Shown: positions 18,417 to 28,203, counted from the first letter of the stretch. The stretch is DNA of 64,000 nucleotides from Myxococcales bacterium (GCA_016191785.1 JACPVJ010000149.1:52114-116113); one strand, 5' to 3'. The notes: generated by a model not told the origin, from the letters alone. Program-made: numbers and translations.

Positions 18417-20297
18417 ATGCGGTGGGCCTATGCGCTGGGTGTGCTGTCGCTGGGGTGCGGAGCGCTGGTTCTGACTCAGGCGTGCGGCGACGACGCCGAG
18501 GTGGCGTCGTCGAGCGGCGGGGGGCACTGCGAGAAGGCGCCCGCCGGCAGCGCCCACAACGCCGAAGCGGGGTGCGACCTGCGCTGCCCGGGGGGCCCCG
18601 GCTGCGCGCCCAGCGACGACGCCACGTTCTACGCCGGCGCGGCAGTCGAAGACATCACGCCCGTGGTCGACCACGTGGTGGCGTTCGCTCCCCAGAACCA
18701 AGGCCACAACTACTTCGACCCGCTGGGCGGCGACAAGTGCGTGAAGAAGGGGTCTTGCGACGTGTCCGACGTCACGACCTGCACCGCCGTCGACCCGATG
18801 AAGTGCACCTGGATCGCCGGGTTCGGCACCGGGCGACCGGCGACCGGCAACGCCGACGCGACCAGCGTGCGCTGCACGGTGATGAAGCGCGGAAACACCA
18901 AGGTCGGACTCTGCTCGGTGGACGCGGTGGGCTGGTTCTACAGCGAGGTCGAGGCCACGCGCGCGCTGATCGCCGAGAAGTACCCCGAGCTCGATCTGGA
19001 TTTCGTCGCGGTGGCCTCGACCCACGTGCACGAGACCCAAGACACGATGGGGATCTGGGGCCCGAACGACTCGAAGAGCGGAGTGAAGACGGAGTACAAC
19101 GCGTCGATCCGCGAGAAGACGGCGCTCGCGCTCTCCAAGGCCAACGCCGCCCTCGAGCCGGTGCAGATCCAGTTCGGGGCGTCGAAGGTCGACGGCCACA
19201 TCCCGGAGACGGATCCGAAGGGGCACGGCGCGGCCGCGTTCGTGAGTGACAGCCGCGACCCGGTGGTGATCGACGACGAGCTCCGGGTGATCCGCTTCGT
19301 CGCCGCCGACGACCAGTCGACCGTCGCCACGCTGATCAACTTCACCAGCCACCCCGAGTTCGGGGGCGACGACAACCTGCTGACCAGCGCGGACTACGTC
19401 CACACCCTGCGCCAGGGCGTCGAGAAGGGGCTCGAGGTGAAGAGCGCGGCAGGGAAGACGCTGGTGAAGCGCCCGGGAGTGGGCGGCGTGGCGATCTTCT
19501 TCAACGGCCCCCTGGGCGGCCAGGTGGGCCCGGGCAACGTGAGCCACACCGACTTCGAGGGCAACCCGGTGCCGAAGGGGCTGGACCGCGCGTACAACAA
19601 CGGGCGACTGCTCGCGGTGTACGCGCACGAAGCGCTGTCCAAGGGAGCCGAAACGCTGGAGTCCGCGGCCCTCGGCTTCCGTGCTCGCGAGATCTACGTC
19701 GAGGTCCGAAACCGCGCGTATCACATCGCGCTCGCGCAGCAGCTCTTCGTTCGGGAAGCCTATTTCTATGATCCGACGCTGGAGATCGGCGAGGGCAACC
19801 TGCCCTCGGTTCGCACTCAGGTCGCCGCGATCGACATCGGACCAGCCGAGCTGGTCGGGTTCCCGGGCGAGCTCCACGCCGAGCTTTTGCTCGCCACGCC
19901 CGAGGGCAAGAGCGCGCTCGACGCGCCCTTTCCGTTCACCCCGAAGCCCTACGTGGTGCTCAACGACCCGAAGACCAACCCGGCCTGCGGCAAGGACGGC
20001 TACTCGGAGTGCGACGATGGCCCGCCCGCGATCGATCAGATGGACCGCGAGAAGATCATCGACCTGGCTCGGGACCCCAAGGTCAAATACCGCTGGGCGG
20101 TGGGCTTGATGCTCGATCAGATCGGCTACCTGGTGCCCGACTACGACTTCAAGCTCGACCCTGCGAACCCGTACCTGGACGAGTTCTCTCCCGGTGAGCA
20201 CTACGAAGAGACCAACTCGGTGAGCACCAACGTTCAGGCCCACGTCATCGACCCGTTGCTCCAGCTGCTGAAGAGCCCGCCGGTCGTGCGCCGCTGA
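18417..20297 (+). CDS. Neutral ceramidase-like lipoprotein
   Basis: A 626-residue lipoprotein-type protein (signal ending near LTQACG) with the neutral/alkaline non-lysosomal ceramidase N-terminal fold. GAAVEDITP opens the domain. FVAVASTHVHETQD (about 195-208) gives the first metal His pair, INFTSHPEFGG (about 310) the second, and VGFPGELHAELL (about 480) the metal Glu. These correspond to the Zn ligands of bacterial neutral ceramidase, though the His motif is THVHE rather than the usual THTHS. Many family members act on other amides. Two Cys-rich stretches suggest disulfides. It is third in the FGE-like/PHP operon and convergent with the next gene, with 1 base between. Confidence 0.72.
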   Translation: MRWAYALGVLSLGCGALVLTQACGDDAEVASSSGGGHCEKAPAGSAHNAEAGCDLRCPGGPGCAPSDDATFYAGAAVEDITPVVDHVVAFAPQNQGHNYFDPLGGDKCVKKGSCDVSDVTTCTAVDPMKCTWIAGFGTGRPATGNADATSVRCTVMKRGNTKVGLCSVDAVGWFYSEVEATRALIAEKYPELDLDFVAVASTHVHETQDTMGIWGPNDSKSGVKTEYNASIREKTALALSKANAALEPVQIQFGASKVDGHIPETDPKGHGAAAFVSDSRDPVVIDDELRVIRFVAADDQSTVATLINFTSHPEFGGDDNLLTSADYVHTLRQGVEKGLEVKSAAGKTLVKRPGVGGVAIFFNGPLGGQVGPGNVSHTDFEGNPVPKGLDRAYNNGRLLAVYAHEALSKGAETLESAALGFRAREIYVEVRNRAYHIALAQQLFVREAYFYDPTLEIGEGNLPSVRTQVAAIDIGPAELVGFPGELHAELLLATPEGKSALDAPFPFTPKPYVVLNDPKTNPACGKDGYSECDDGPPAIDQMDREKIIDLARDPKVKYRWAVGLMLDQIGYLVPDYDFKLDPANPYLDEFSPGEHYEETNSVSTNVQAHVIDPLLQLLKSPPVVRR

Positions 20298-20298
20298 A

Positions 20299-22575
20299 TC
20301 AGATGTCGCCCCAGACCGTGAGCGCGGCTCCGGTGTCGGGATCGATGCTGGCCGGCTCGCGGGGCGCGACGCGACGCGCGGCGTTGGTCGTGAACGCGTC
20401 GAAGGTCCACTGCCACGCGGCCCAGCCGGCGATGGGCTTCTGGGCGAACACGTCGTTGACGCACGCGGGATCGACGTCCAGCTGGCAGAGCGTGGGGACC
20501 TTGGTCAGCGTGCCGCGCAAGAGCCACGGCCCCAGTCGCGTGGCGTAACGATCTCCGAGCGCCGCCACCAAACCGCGGCCCGCAACCGGCTCGACGCCGT
20601 CCGCGACGGCGAACAGATCGCTGCCGGTGGTGCCGCCTTGCAGCTTCAGGGCCCGGAGGACGGTGGCTCCCACGTCCACCGCAGTGGCAGGGGTCTGCAG
20701 CTCTTTTCCAGCGAATTTCCCTCCCGGGAACTTGATCAGGAGCGGCACCTCCAGGCGCTCTTCGGCGAGCTCACCCGCGGGGTCGAACGGCGTGTCGGGT
20801 GCCTCGCCGGGCGCCACGTCGCCCACGAACACGAACAGCGTCGAGTCCCAGACGCCCTTCTTCTTGAGCACGCTGATCAGCTGGCCCAGCGCGACGTCCT
20901 GCTTCGAGAGCGCGGCTTGGGTGAGCGCGCGCAGGCGAGCCCAGTCGTCGTCGCCAAGCTTCTTCAGGCCCCGCCGCTGGGTGCGCAGGCGGGCCAGCGC
21001 GACACCACCCCGCCGCGGCTCGAGGGGGCCGCCGTACTCCTCCGGGGCAAGCAGCGCGGCCTCTTCACGGCTCACGTCCCAGGGCGGATGCGCGCCTCGG
21101 GCGTGGATGACCAGCAAGCGGCGCCCCGTGTCCCCCTGCTTCAGCTCGTCGTCCAGCCATCGCGCGGCGGCCAGAATCGGCTGCGTCGCCTCGACGTCTT
21201 GCACCGGCGAGACCTGCACGAAGCGATCCCAGCCCGCGTCGAAGCCAAAGGCCGCGGAGGTGGCCGGTACGGCCGTGAACATCCCGGTCCGCCCGCTGGC
21301 TTCTTTCAAGAGCTCGCCCAGGGTTCGGGCCGCCTTGGGCAAGCGAGCGGCGGGGTCTTCCAGGGCGTGGACGTGGGGAGGCTCGCCGGTGATCAGCGAC
21401 GCGACCACCGCCGCCGGCACCGTGGTCGGGGCCCGGTAATGGGAGAACACCGCGGCGCCCCGGGCCAGCTCGCTCAGCGTGCTCTGCCCTGCGTGCGACC
21501 CCCACGGGGGCACGCTCTTCCGGTCGGTCCCCGCGGACACGAAGAGCACCACCGTCGACGCCTCGGGGATGGCGCTGACCTCGCTGGTGCGGGTCAAGAC
21601 GGGGTCACCGAACAGGACCCTCCCGCCCTTCGTCGTCTCGGTGGCGCGCAGCTCGATCGCCACCGTTCGTGAAGCGTGGTCGGCGAGGTCGATGCTGAGC
21701 GGAGTCCAGGTGGCACCTGGCCCCCCGGTCACCTTGCGCTCGGCGAGCACGGTCGGGGACTCGCCGTCGCTGAGCACTCGCACATCGAGGGCGCCGCGGC
21801 CGTCGCCCCAGAAGCCGACGTCCGACTCGAGCTTCGTTCCGGGCGCGACCACCAACCGACAACGGATCGAGGCCGGCGCCCGCAGGGCCAGCGCCCGACG
21901 CGGAGCGCCGTCGAGCACCGCGTCGGCGATCAGATCGCGCAAGGTCGGCGCCGAATAAGCGGCGAGGGAGGCGTCCGGGGGGCCGAGCCGAACCCAATCC
22001 ACCTCGGCCAGGGGCTCGGTCGAGCCGCGCGCACGCCCGGCAAAGCTCAAGTTGAGAGTGTGGCGCCCGGCCGCCAGTACCGCCTTGAGCACGGGAAACG
22101 CCACGGTGCGGGTCTCTCCCGCCGTGAGCCGGAGCGTTCCGAGCCGCCGTTCGCCCAGGGTTGCGGTGACCGACCGCGCCGTCCCGGGGCGAAGCCTCAG
22201 GCTCACCTCGGTCTCTTCCTGCGGCTCGTCGAGCGGCACCTCGTAGCTGACGCGGGGCACGCCGATCCGCGCCACCGTTGCCCCCTCGCGCTCGGCGTCC
22301 ACGACGTCCTCGGCCGGCTCGGCGCGGAACCCCCGCCGCGCGTGGGCGGGCGCGCCGCCCAGATCCAGCAAGAAGCCGCGATGGCGAACCTCGCAGCTCG
22401 AGACGCGATCGAGCAACGCGATCTTCTCCCGCGGCGGGCTTGGAGCGCTCCCCGGCTCCGTACTGGCCGCCGGCGCCCCTGCTTCGGGCACGCGGTCGAC
22501 CTTCGGATCACAACCGGCGGCGAGCACGCCGATCACGAGTGGGGCTGCGCGTTGCCAGATCACCGTCGCTCGCAT
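20299..22575 (-). CDS. Degenerate sulfatase-fold lipoprotein
   Basis: A 758-residue lipoprotein (MRATVIWQRAAPLVIGVLAAGC). The N-terminal half is beta-sandwich-like (about 60-310). The C-terminal half follows the sulfatase / alkaline phosphatase layout: STVVLFVSAG in place of the usual start strand with two metal Asp, FSHYRAPTTVPAAVVASLITG, FGFDAGWDRFV, WLDDELKQG, VFVGDVAPGEAP in place of TSDHGE, and VDVGATVLRAL. The metal-binding Asp pair, the Cys/Ser nucleophile and the DH pair are not visible, so it is probably a non-catalytic relative. GTG 22599 is an alternative start. Confidence 0.7.
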   Translation of the reverse strand: MRATVIWQRAAPLVIGVLAAGCDPKVDRVPEAGAPAASTEPGSAPSPPREKIALLDRVSSCEVRHRGFLLDLGGAPAHARRGFRAEPAEDVVDAEREGATVARIGVPRVSYEVPLDEPQEETEVSLRLRPGTARSVTATLGERRLGTLRLTAGETRTVAFPVLKAVLAAGRHTLNLSFAGRARGSTEPLAEVDWVRLGPPDASLAAYSAPTLRDLIADAVLDGAPRRALALRAPASIRCRLVVAPGTKLESDVGFWGDGRGALDVRVLSDGESPTVLAERKVTGGPGATWTPLSIDLADHASRTVAIELRATETTKGGRVLFGDPVLTRTSEVSAIPEASTVVLFVSAGTDRKSVPPWGSHAGQSTLSELARGAAVFSHYRAPTTVPAAVVASLITGEPPHVHALEDPAARLPKAARTLGELLKEASGRTGMFTAVPATSAAFGFDAGWDRFVQVSPVQDVEATQPILAAARWLDDELKQGDTGRRLLVIHARGAHPPWDVSREEAALLAPEEYGGPLEPRRGGVALARLRTQRRGLKKLGDDDWARLRALTQAALSKQDVALGQLISVLKKKGVWDSTLFVFVGDVAPGEAPDTPFDPAGELAEERLEVPLLIKFPGGKFAGKELQTPATAVDVGATVLRALKLQGGTTGSDLFAVADGVEPVAGRGLVAALGDRYATRLGPWLLRGTLTKVPTLCQLDVDPACVNDVFAQKPIAGWAAWQWTFDAFTTNAARRVAPREPASIDPDTGAALTVWGDI

Positions 22576-22601
22576 ACCGCGAAAGCGTGCGACCGGCACG
22601 G

Positions 22602-25600
22602 TCAGGGCGCCGGTGCCGCGGGCGCAACCACGAATCGGCGGGCGACCTTCACGTCGACCTGGACGCTCGCATCGCCGGTGGGTGCCTTGACCACGACCTG
22701 GTGGGGTCCCGGCGCGGCGGGCACCTTGCGACGGCCGCGACCGACGAACGCCCCGTCGACGTAGACCGGATGGTTCTCGCCGGGGTTGACGTCGATCACG
22801 CCCTTGTCGTTCGAGACGTTCGTGCCGACCTCGATGCCCTGCTCGGTCACCACCAGCTCCAGGCCCGGCGGAGGCTTGGGCTTGGCCAGGGCGGGCGCCG
22901 CGCTGTCCGTGGCCGCGGGCTCGGCGGCGGGCTCGGCGGGCGGCAGGAGCTTGGTCCGAACCAACGTGATCGCGCCAAAGGCCAGCGCCGCGGCAGCTCC
23001 GGTCATGACCACCATCTTCCCGAAACCCACCTTTTCGTCCCCAGGGCGCTGGGCGGGGCGAGCCGCGGGCCGCGCCACCTGCGCGCCGCTCGCAGGCTTC
23101 GAGGTCGGTGCGGGCTTCGAGCTCGACACGGGCTTGGAGGTCGGTGCGGGCTTCGAGGTCGGGGGGTCGGAGCCGGGCTTCTTCCGCGGGAACTCGATGG
23201 GCTTGGTCTTCGGCAGCGAAGCGTCAGCCTCCGGCCCGGCCTCGAGAGTGCCGCGGGCAGCCTTCGGCGAGGAGTCGACCCGCAGGGTCTCCGGTGTCTG
23301 GGTCTCGCGTTGGCTCACCAGCGAGATGGCTTCTTCGTCCTCGTCACCCGACGGGGATCGGGCGATCTCTTCCGAACGAGCGGTCTCGAGGGCGGGCTCG
23401 ACGTTCATGGCGGGGTCTCCGGTCTGGGACGATTGCGGTGCGCTGTCTTCGGTGGGTTCGGGCTCGGGCGCGGACGACGCGGGGCCCGCCTCGGGCTGCA
23501 CGGGGAGGGACACCGGACCCATGCCGGGCGCCGTCCGGGGCTCGTCCCCGAACCCTGTCTCGGGCGCTCCGCGCATGACGGGTAAGGGGGTCACCGAGCG
23601 ACTCAGCGGCAACGGCAGCGACGCTTCGCGAACGACCACGTCGGGCTGCTCCCAGCGCTCTACCGCGTCGGCCACGTCGGGTGGCGCCGGCGAAAGATCC
23701 AGCGTGAAGAGCGGCGCGGGCGACGCGTCGAGCTCGGGCTCTCGGGCGGCTTCGACCGAGGCTGGGGAAGGCGCGTCGAGGTCGACGAGCTCGCCGTCAC
23801 GGGTGACCTCGACGACGGCGCCACGCCGAGCAATGTCGGCCAACACCTGCTCCAGGAAGTAGCGCTGCGCCGGCGCAGACTCGAGGATGGCCCGCGGCCC
23901 CATGCCCTCGAGCAACCGGGCAAACAGCGCCCGCGCCGGCTCCGGCGTGGCGTCCAGGTAGGCGCCGACGGTGTCGACGTCGATCAAGACCGAGTCTAGG
24001 TGCTCGATCTCGGTGGCGTGGAACAGACGCGCCAGCGCGCGCGCGCGCCGAATTCGCGGCCGAAGCAGCTCCTCGAGGGAGCCGCTGAAGTCCCGGCGCG
24101 CGGGGGCGGCGCTCGGAGCGACGACGAACCGGCCGGCGCTCACACCGATCAGCGCATCCAGCACCTTCGCCCCCCGCTCGAACGATCCGTCGCTCGCGGT
24201 GCGCGTGATGCAGCGGAGCTCGCCGTCGCGCATTTCGGCTTCGTACAGGTAGACCGAGTCGCGCACGGTGATCCGAGAGCTCGGCTGGTGGCGCCGCGCG
24301 ATCTCGAGCAAAGTGCGCGTCGTCAGCCCGTCGAGCCGACCCCGCACCTCACCACCCCCGGTGAGGCGCGACTCGACGCGGGAGCGCGGGCGCAGGACCT
24401 CGCGAATGCGCGACAGCACGGTCGAGGCCGCAGCCTCTTTGCGCAGGTAGCCGTCGGCGCCTGCGCCGAGCTCCCGGACCCTCTGAAGCAGATCCTCTTT
24501 CCAGGAGAGGAGGATGACCGGCACGTCGCGCACCGCGACGTCGTTCTTGATGTCTCGGCAGAGCGTGAAGCCGTCGATGCCCGGCATGAGCACGTCGCTG
24601 ACCACCAGGTCGGGCATCGTGTCGAGCACCAGCTGCCGGGCCGAGATGCCGTCGTGCGCCTCGGCGACCTCGACGCCCGAGGTGCGCAGGAGACCACTCA
24701 GGAACCAGACCACCGCCGGGTCGTCGTCGACCACCACCGCGCGGCGCCCCTCGAGGCGCACGCCGTCGCTGCGCCGCAGGCCCCCGCCACGCTCGCCGGC
24801 GCGCCGCTCGGGCCCGGTCCACGGCGCGAGCGGAACCGCGCCCTCGGGTCCGCCGGAGCTGAATCGCACCCCACCGCGGGAGCGCATGGTGAGCAGCTCT
24901 CGGACGCGAGCCACCGCGCCCCAGACCGCCGCCAGGACGTCGGTCCCCTCGCCCAGCGGGACGCTGACCCGCGCGCTCGCAGGGTCCACGCCTTCGACCA
25001 GGCCACGTCGAATCTCGGCCGTGATGCGCTGGGCCAGCTCGTCGACCGTTACGTCTCCGATCGGCTCCCGGGGCGCGCGCAGACCCGTCGAGTGCCGGCT
25101 CACCTCGAGCACGGCCCGCCAGAGCGAGTCCGGACCGACCGGCTTCGGGAGCACCCGCGACGCGCCCAGGGACACGAAGGCCGTCGCCGCCTCGGGGTGA
25201 TCGAACGACCCGACCACCACCACGGGAAACGGCGGAACGTTCGGGTCGTGGGCAAGGTTGTCGATGATCTGGCGGGCCTCGCGCAGGTCGCCGTCGATCA
25301 CCGCGACGTCGGGTCCGACCCGCTCGGCCAGGTCGCGGAAGCTCTCGGGATCCGCGGCCAGCTCCACCTCGACCAGCTCGTCCTCGGCGGCAGAGAGCGA
25401 GGTCTGCAGCGCCGAGGGCCCGTACACCAGGATGCACAGCGGCCAGCCGCTGATGAGCGCGTCCGCGTCCTCGGGCAGCTCGCTCGTCGGCGGGGGCTTG
25501 GCGCCCCAGGCGATGGACGGCAAGACGTCGATCGCGCGGGAAACCTCGGCCAGATCCGTCGACGCGACCGCTCCGCCTCCCGCGCTCTTGCCGAGCGCGC

Positions 25601-25844
25601 GCTCCGCCCCCTCGAGGGCCTCCGCCACCCCTTCGAACCCGAGCACGCGGGCTGCCGACCCGAGGGCGTGGACCCGTCGCAAGAGCATGTCGCGGCGCTC
25701 GCGGCTGGCCGGGTCGTCCTCGAGCTGGTGCAGCGTGTTACGCAGAGCGGCGAGGCGCCGCCCCAGAGTGCCCACGAACTCGGACCGAGCGTGGGACATC
25801 CGGGGATGGGCAGACTGACGCTCAGCCTCCTCGACCTCGATCAT
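22602..25844 (-). CDS. Large Hpt/REC/DUF4388-like/PEGA-like signalling protein
   Basis: A 1080-residue multi-module protein. An Hpt-like helix bundle has LLRRVHALGSAARVLG (His about 59). A first REC-like domain (about 135-250) lacks clear acidic-pocket residues. A full REC domain (about 368-490) has VVVDDDP, the phospho-Asp in VSDVLMPG (about 416) and the Lys in GYLRKEAA. A DUF4388/PATAN-like domain follows (about 498-600, with LLEIARRHQPSSRITVRD). Then come a long Pro/Ser linker, one membrane helix (about 945-965) and a PEGA-like end (PVYVDGAFVGRGRRKVPAAP). The C-terminus is probably periplasmic. ATG 25799 is another possible start. The gap to leuB upstream is 68 bases. Confidence 0.78.
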   Translation of the reverse strand: MIEVEEAERQSAHPRMSHARSEFVGTLGRRLAALRNTLHQLEDDPASRERRDMLLRRVHALGSAARVLGFEGVAEALEGAERALGKSAGGGAVASTDLAEVSRAIDVLPSIAWGAKPPPTSELPEDADALISGWPLCILVYGPSALQTSLSAAEDELVEVELAADPESFRDLAERVGPDVAVIDGDLREARQIIDNLAHDPNVPPFPVVVVGSFDHPEAATAFVSLGASRVLPKPVGPDSLWRAVLEVSRHSTGLRAPREPIGDVTVDELAQRITAEIRRGLVEGVDPASARVSVPLGEGTDVLAAVWGAVARVRELLTMRSRGGVRFSSGGPEGAVPLAPWTGPERRAGERGGGLRRSDGVRLEGRRAVVVDDDPAVVWFLSGLLRTSGVEVAEAHDGISARQLVLDTMPDLVVSDVLMPGIDGFTLCRDIKNDVAVRDVPVILLSWKEDLLQRVRELGAGADGYLRKEAAASTVLSRIREVLRPRSRVESRLTGGGEVRGRLDGLTTRTLLEIARRHQPSSRITVRDSVYLYEAEMRDGELRCITRTASDGSFERGAKVLDALIGVSAGRFVVAPSAAPARRDFSGSLEELLRPRIRRARALARLFHATEIEHLDSVLIDVDTVGAYLDATPEPARALFARLLEGMGPRAILESAPAQRYFLEQVLADIARRGAVVEVTRDGELVDLDAPSPASVEAAREPELDASPAPLFTLDLSPAPPDVADAVERWEQPDVVVREASLPLPLSRSVTPLPVMRGAPETGFGDEPRTAPGMGPVSLPVQPEAGPASSAPEPEPTEDSAPQSSQTGDPAMNVEPALETARSEEIARSPSGDEDEEAISLVSQRETQTPETLRVDSSPKAARGTLEAGPEADASLPKTKPIEFPRKKPGSDPPTSKPAPTSKPVSSSKPAPTSKPASGAQVARPAARPAQRPGDEKVGFGKMVVMTGAAAALAFGAITLVRTKLLPPAEPAAEPAATDSAAPALAKPKPPPGLELVVTEQGIEVGTNVSNDKGVIDVNPGENHPVYVDGAFVGRGRRKVPAAPGPHQVVVKAPTGDASVQVDVKVARRFVVAPAAPAP

Positions 25845-25912
25845 CGCCTGGGGCCTATCACAAGCGGGCGAGGTGCCCTATTTTTCGGATCCTCGTGCCG
25901 CCAGGGGCGCGG

Positions 25913-26983
25913 TCAGCTCGAGAACAAACGCTCGCGAACCGCTGCGCCGGCGGCGTCGGTGCTCAGCGACCCGCCCACGTCGGCCGTACATTTACCGGCC
26001 TCGAGGGCGTCGGCCACCGCGGCCTCGATGCGGGCGTCCTCTTCGGGCCAGCCCAGGTGCGAGAGCAGCATGCCGACGGTGAGCAGAGCCGCGAACGGGT
26101 TGGCGACGTTCTTCCCGGCGAGCGGAGGCGCCGAGCCGTGAACCGGCTCGAACAGCCCGACCCGACCCGGGACCGCGGGGTGGACATTGGCGCTGGCGGC
26201 CATGCCCAGGCCACCCTGGAAGGCGGCCCCGAGGTCGGTGACGATGTCCCCGAACAGGTTGTTGGTCACGACCACGTCGAACTGGCTCGGGTCCTGCACC
26301 ATGTAGAGGCACAGCGCGTCGATGTAGACGTGGCTCGCCTGGAGGTCCGGGTACTCTCGGCGGACCTCGTCGAAAACGCGGAGCCAGAGCTCGTGGGCGT
26401 GGCGCATGGCGTTCGACTTGTCGGCCATGTGCACGCGCTTGCGACCGCTCGCCTGCGCGAACTCGAAGGCGGCACGGATGATCCGCTCGACGCCCTTCCG
26501 GGTGTTCACGTCCTCGTTGATCGCGATTTCGTCGGGGGTCCCGCGCTTCACCTGGCCACCCACGCCGACGTACACGCCCTCGGTGTTCTCGCGGAACACC
26601 ACGAAGTCGACGTCCTTCTTCCCTCGGCCCTTGAGCGGTACCACGCGATCACCCAGCGCCTTGACCGGCCGGATGTTGGCGTAGAGGTCGAGACCGAAGC
26701 GCAGCCCGAACAAGATGTCCCGCGCGTGCTCCATGCTCGGCACCCGGGGGTCGCCCAGCGCGCCGAGCAACACCGCCGAGCACTCGCGCTGGATGGCGAC
26801 GAAGATCTCCTTCGGCATCGTCGTGCCGTCCCGCAGGAAGCGCTCTGCACCGAGGTCCAGCTGCCAGAGCTGGATGGGGAGCCCGCGGGTCTCGTACTGC
26901 TCGAGCAGCCGCGTCGCCTCTCGGGTCACTTCCGGACCAATGCCGTCCCCCCCGATGATCGCGATCTTCTTCTTGTCGGGCAC
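25913..26983 (-). CDS. leuB: 3-isopropylmalate dehydrogenase (LeuB family)
   Basis: A 356-residue beta-decarboxylating dehydrogenase. The start IAIIGGDGIGPEV is the LeuB/Icd N-terminus. GLRFGLDLYANIRPVK gives the substrate loop, and VVFRENTEGVYVG and TNNLFGDIVTDLGAAFQGG hold the metal Asp residues. The C-terminal LFEPVHGSAPPLAGKNVANP is the NAD-binding region. It should convert 3-isopropylmalate to 2-oxoisocaproate in leucine synthesis. Close relatives include tartrate and homoisocitrate dehydrogenases; the FRENTEG motif occurs across the family, so the exact substrate is not certain. It follows dapF by 41 bases. Confidence 0.82.
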   Translation of the reverse strand: MPDKKKIAIIGGDGIGPEVTREATRLLEQYETRGLPIQLWQLDLGAERFLRDGTTMPKEIFVAIQRECSAVLLGALGDPRVPSMEHARDILFGLRFGLDLYANIRPVKALGDRVVPLKGRGKKDVDFVVFRENTEGVYVGVGGQVKRGTPDEIAINEDVNTRKGVERIIRAAFEFAQASGRKRVHMADKSNAMRHAHELWLRVFDEVRREYPDLQASHVYIDALCLYMVQDPSQFDVVVTNNLFGDIVTDLGAAFQGGLGMAASANVHPAVPGRVGLFEPVHGSAPPLAGKNVANPFAALLTVGMLLSHLGWPEEDARIEAAVADALEAGKCTADVGGSLSTDAAGAAVRERLFSS

Positions 26984-27024
26984 CGAGCGGGTCTAAGCGT
27001 GCTCCGATTCGGCGTCGAGGGGTG

Positions 27025-27825
27025 TCATGCAGTCGTCTCGCCGCTGAACACCCGGCGAGCCGGACCACGCATCACGACCTCGAGCGTCCCCTCGGTCACC
27101 GTGATCTGAAGCGGGCCTCCGGGCAGGGTAATCGTCACCGGAACCCCGAACTTCGCCCGCCCGCTCACCACCGCGGCCACCGCCGTCGCGGCGGCGCCGG
27201 TCCCGCAGGCCAGCGTTCGCCCGACGCCCCGCTCCCAGACCACCAGGTCGAAGGAGTCCGGTCCGGTCTGGCGGGCGAGCTCCACGTTGCTGCCCCCGGC
27301 GAGCTCGGCCGAGACCCTCGGGCCGAGCCGGTCGGCGTGATCTTCGTCGAGCGGCTCTTCGAAGCTGATCGCGTGGGGGTTCCCCATCGACACCCGAGCG
27401 AAGGACCGCCCGCGCCCGTCGAGGTCGACCTGGTGCTCGCCGAGCAGCTGCCCGCGCCCCATCGCCACGCTCACCGAGCCCGCGTCGCCCTCGCGCTCCA
27501 CCTCGCAGGAAAGCGGCCCCGCGTCGGTGTCGATCGCGTAGCTGATGGCGTTCGCGGCATCGAGCCGCGCCAGGTGCAGCGCGACGCACCTGAGACCGTT
27601 GCCGCACATCTCGGGGCGCGACCCGTCGGCGTTCCGCACCACCATGCGTGCCCGCGCGCCGGGGCTGCTCGGCGGCACGACCAGGAGCACGCCGTCGGCG
27701 CCGACACCGAAGTGGCGGTCGCAAAGCGCTCGCACTCGGTCGCTCGGCACCGCGTCCTCGCCGGCGGCGTCGACCACCACGAAGTCGTTACCGAGCCCTT
27801 CGTACTTGTGAAATCGCAGCATCAT
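27025..27825 (-). CDS. dapF: Diaminopimelate epimerase
   Basis: A 266-residue epimerase interconverting LL- and meso-diaminopimelate for lysine and peptidoglycan. It starts RFHKYEGLGNDFVVVD. The two catalytic Cys are in PEMCGNGLRC (about 77) and LACGTGAAAT (about 216), both in their standard settings. WERGVGRTLACGTG is the second signature. ATG 27825 overlaps the DUF167 gene stop by 4 bases; ATG 27822 directly follows and could also serve. Length matches the family. Confidence 0.93.
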   Translation of the reverse strand: MMLRFHKYEGLGNDFVVVDAAGEDAVPSDRVRALCDRHFGVGADGVLLVVPPSSPGARARMVVRNADGSRPEMCGNGLRCVALHLARLDAANAISYAIDTDAGPLSCEVEREGDAGSVSVAMGRGQLLGEHQVDLDGRGRSFARVSMGNPHAISFEEPLDEDHADRLGPRVSAELAGGSNVELARQTGPDSFDLVVWERGVGRTLACGTGAAATAVAAVVSGRAKFGVPVTITLPGGPLQITVTEGTLEVVMRGPARRVFSGETTA

Positions 27826-28124
27826 GCGCGGGCCTTGGCGAGCATACGCCGCGCCGTCTCGCTGTCGACTCCGCGGACCGACACGGTCTTGTGCCGCGAG
27901 GCTTCGCCGCGGGACACCGCGACGGCCCCTCGAGAAACACCCAGGGTCTTGGCCATGAACGCGGTGAGCTCGGCATTGGCCTCGCCGTCCACCGGAGGCG
28001 CCGCAACGGCCACCTCGAGCTCGCCGTCCCGGACTCCGACCACGCGGCTCTTCGAGGCCCGTGGCTTGACCCGCACCCGGAGCTCGACGCCGGCATCGGT
28101 GGGCTGAAAGACGAGGTCGTTCAC
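27822..28124 (-). CDS. DUF167 (YggU) family protein
   Basis: A 100-residue protein of the DUF167 fold. VELRVRVKPRASKSRVVGV and VAVAAPPVDGEANAELTAFM are the two family signatures, and GEASRHKTVSVRG follows. The biochemical role of the family is unknown. It often sits in conserved operons, here just before dapF with a 4-base overlap. Confidence 0.85.
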   Translation of the reverse strand: MNDLVFQPTDAGVELRVRVKPRASKSRVVGVRDGELEVAVAAPPVDGEANAELTAFMAKTLGVSRGAVAVSRGEASRHKTVSVRGVDSETARRMLAKARA

Positions 28125-28203
28125 GAGGCGGCCTTCAGCCTAGCCCCGCGCCGGCCGGTCCGGGAGTGGCCCCGAGCATCGACCTCTGGCAACGTGGCCG
28201 TCG

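Noticed and set aside
17898..20243. 781-residue minus-strand frame antisense to the PHP and ceramidase-like genes
   Set aside because: Composition is Arg/Val/His-rich as in GC shadows, with no domain seen. The sense frames carry full motif sets.
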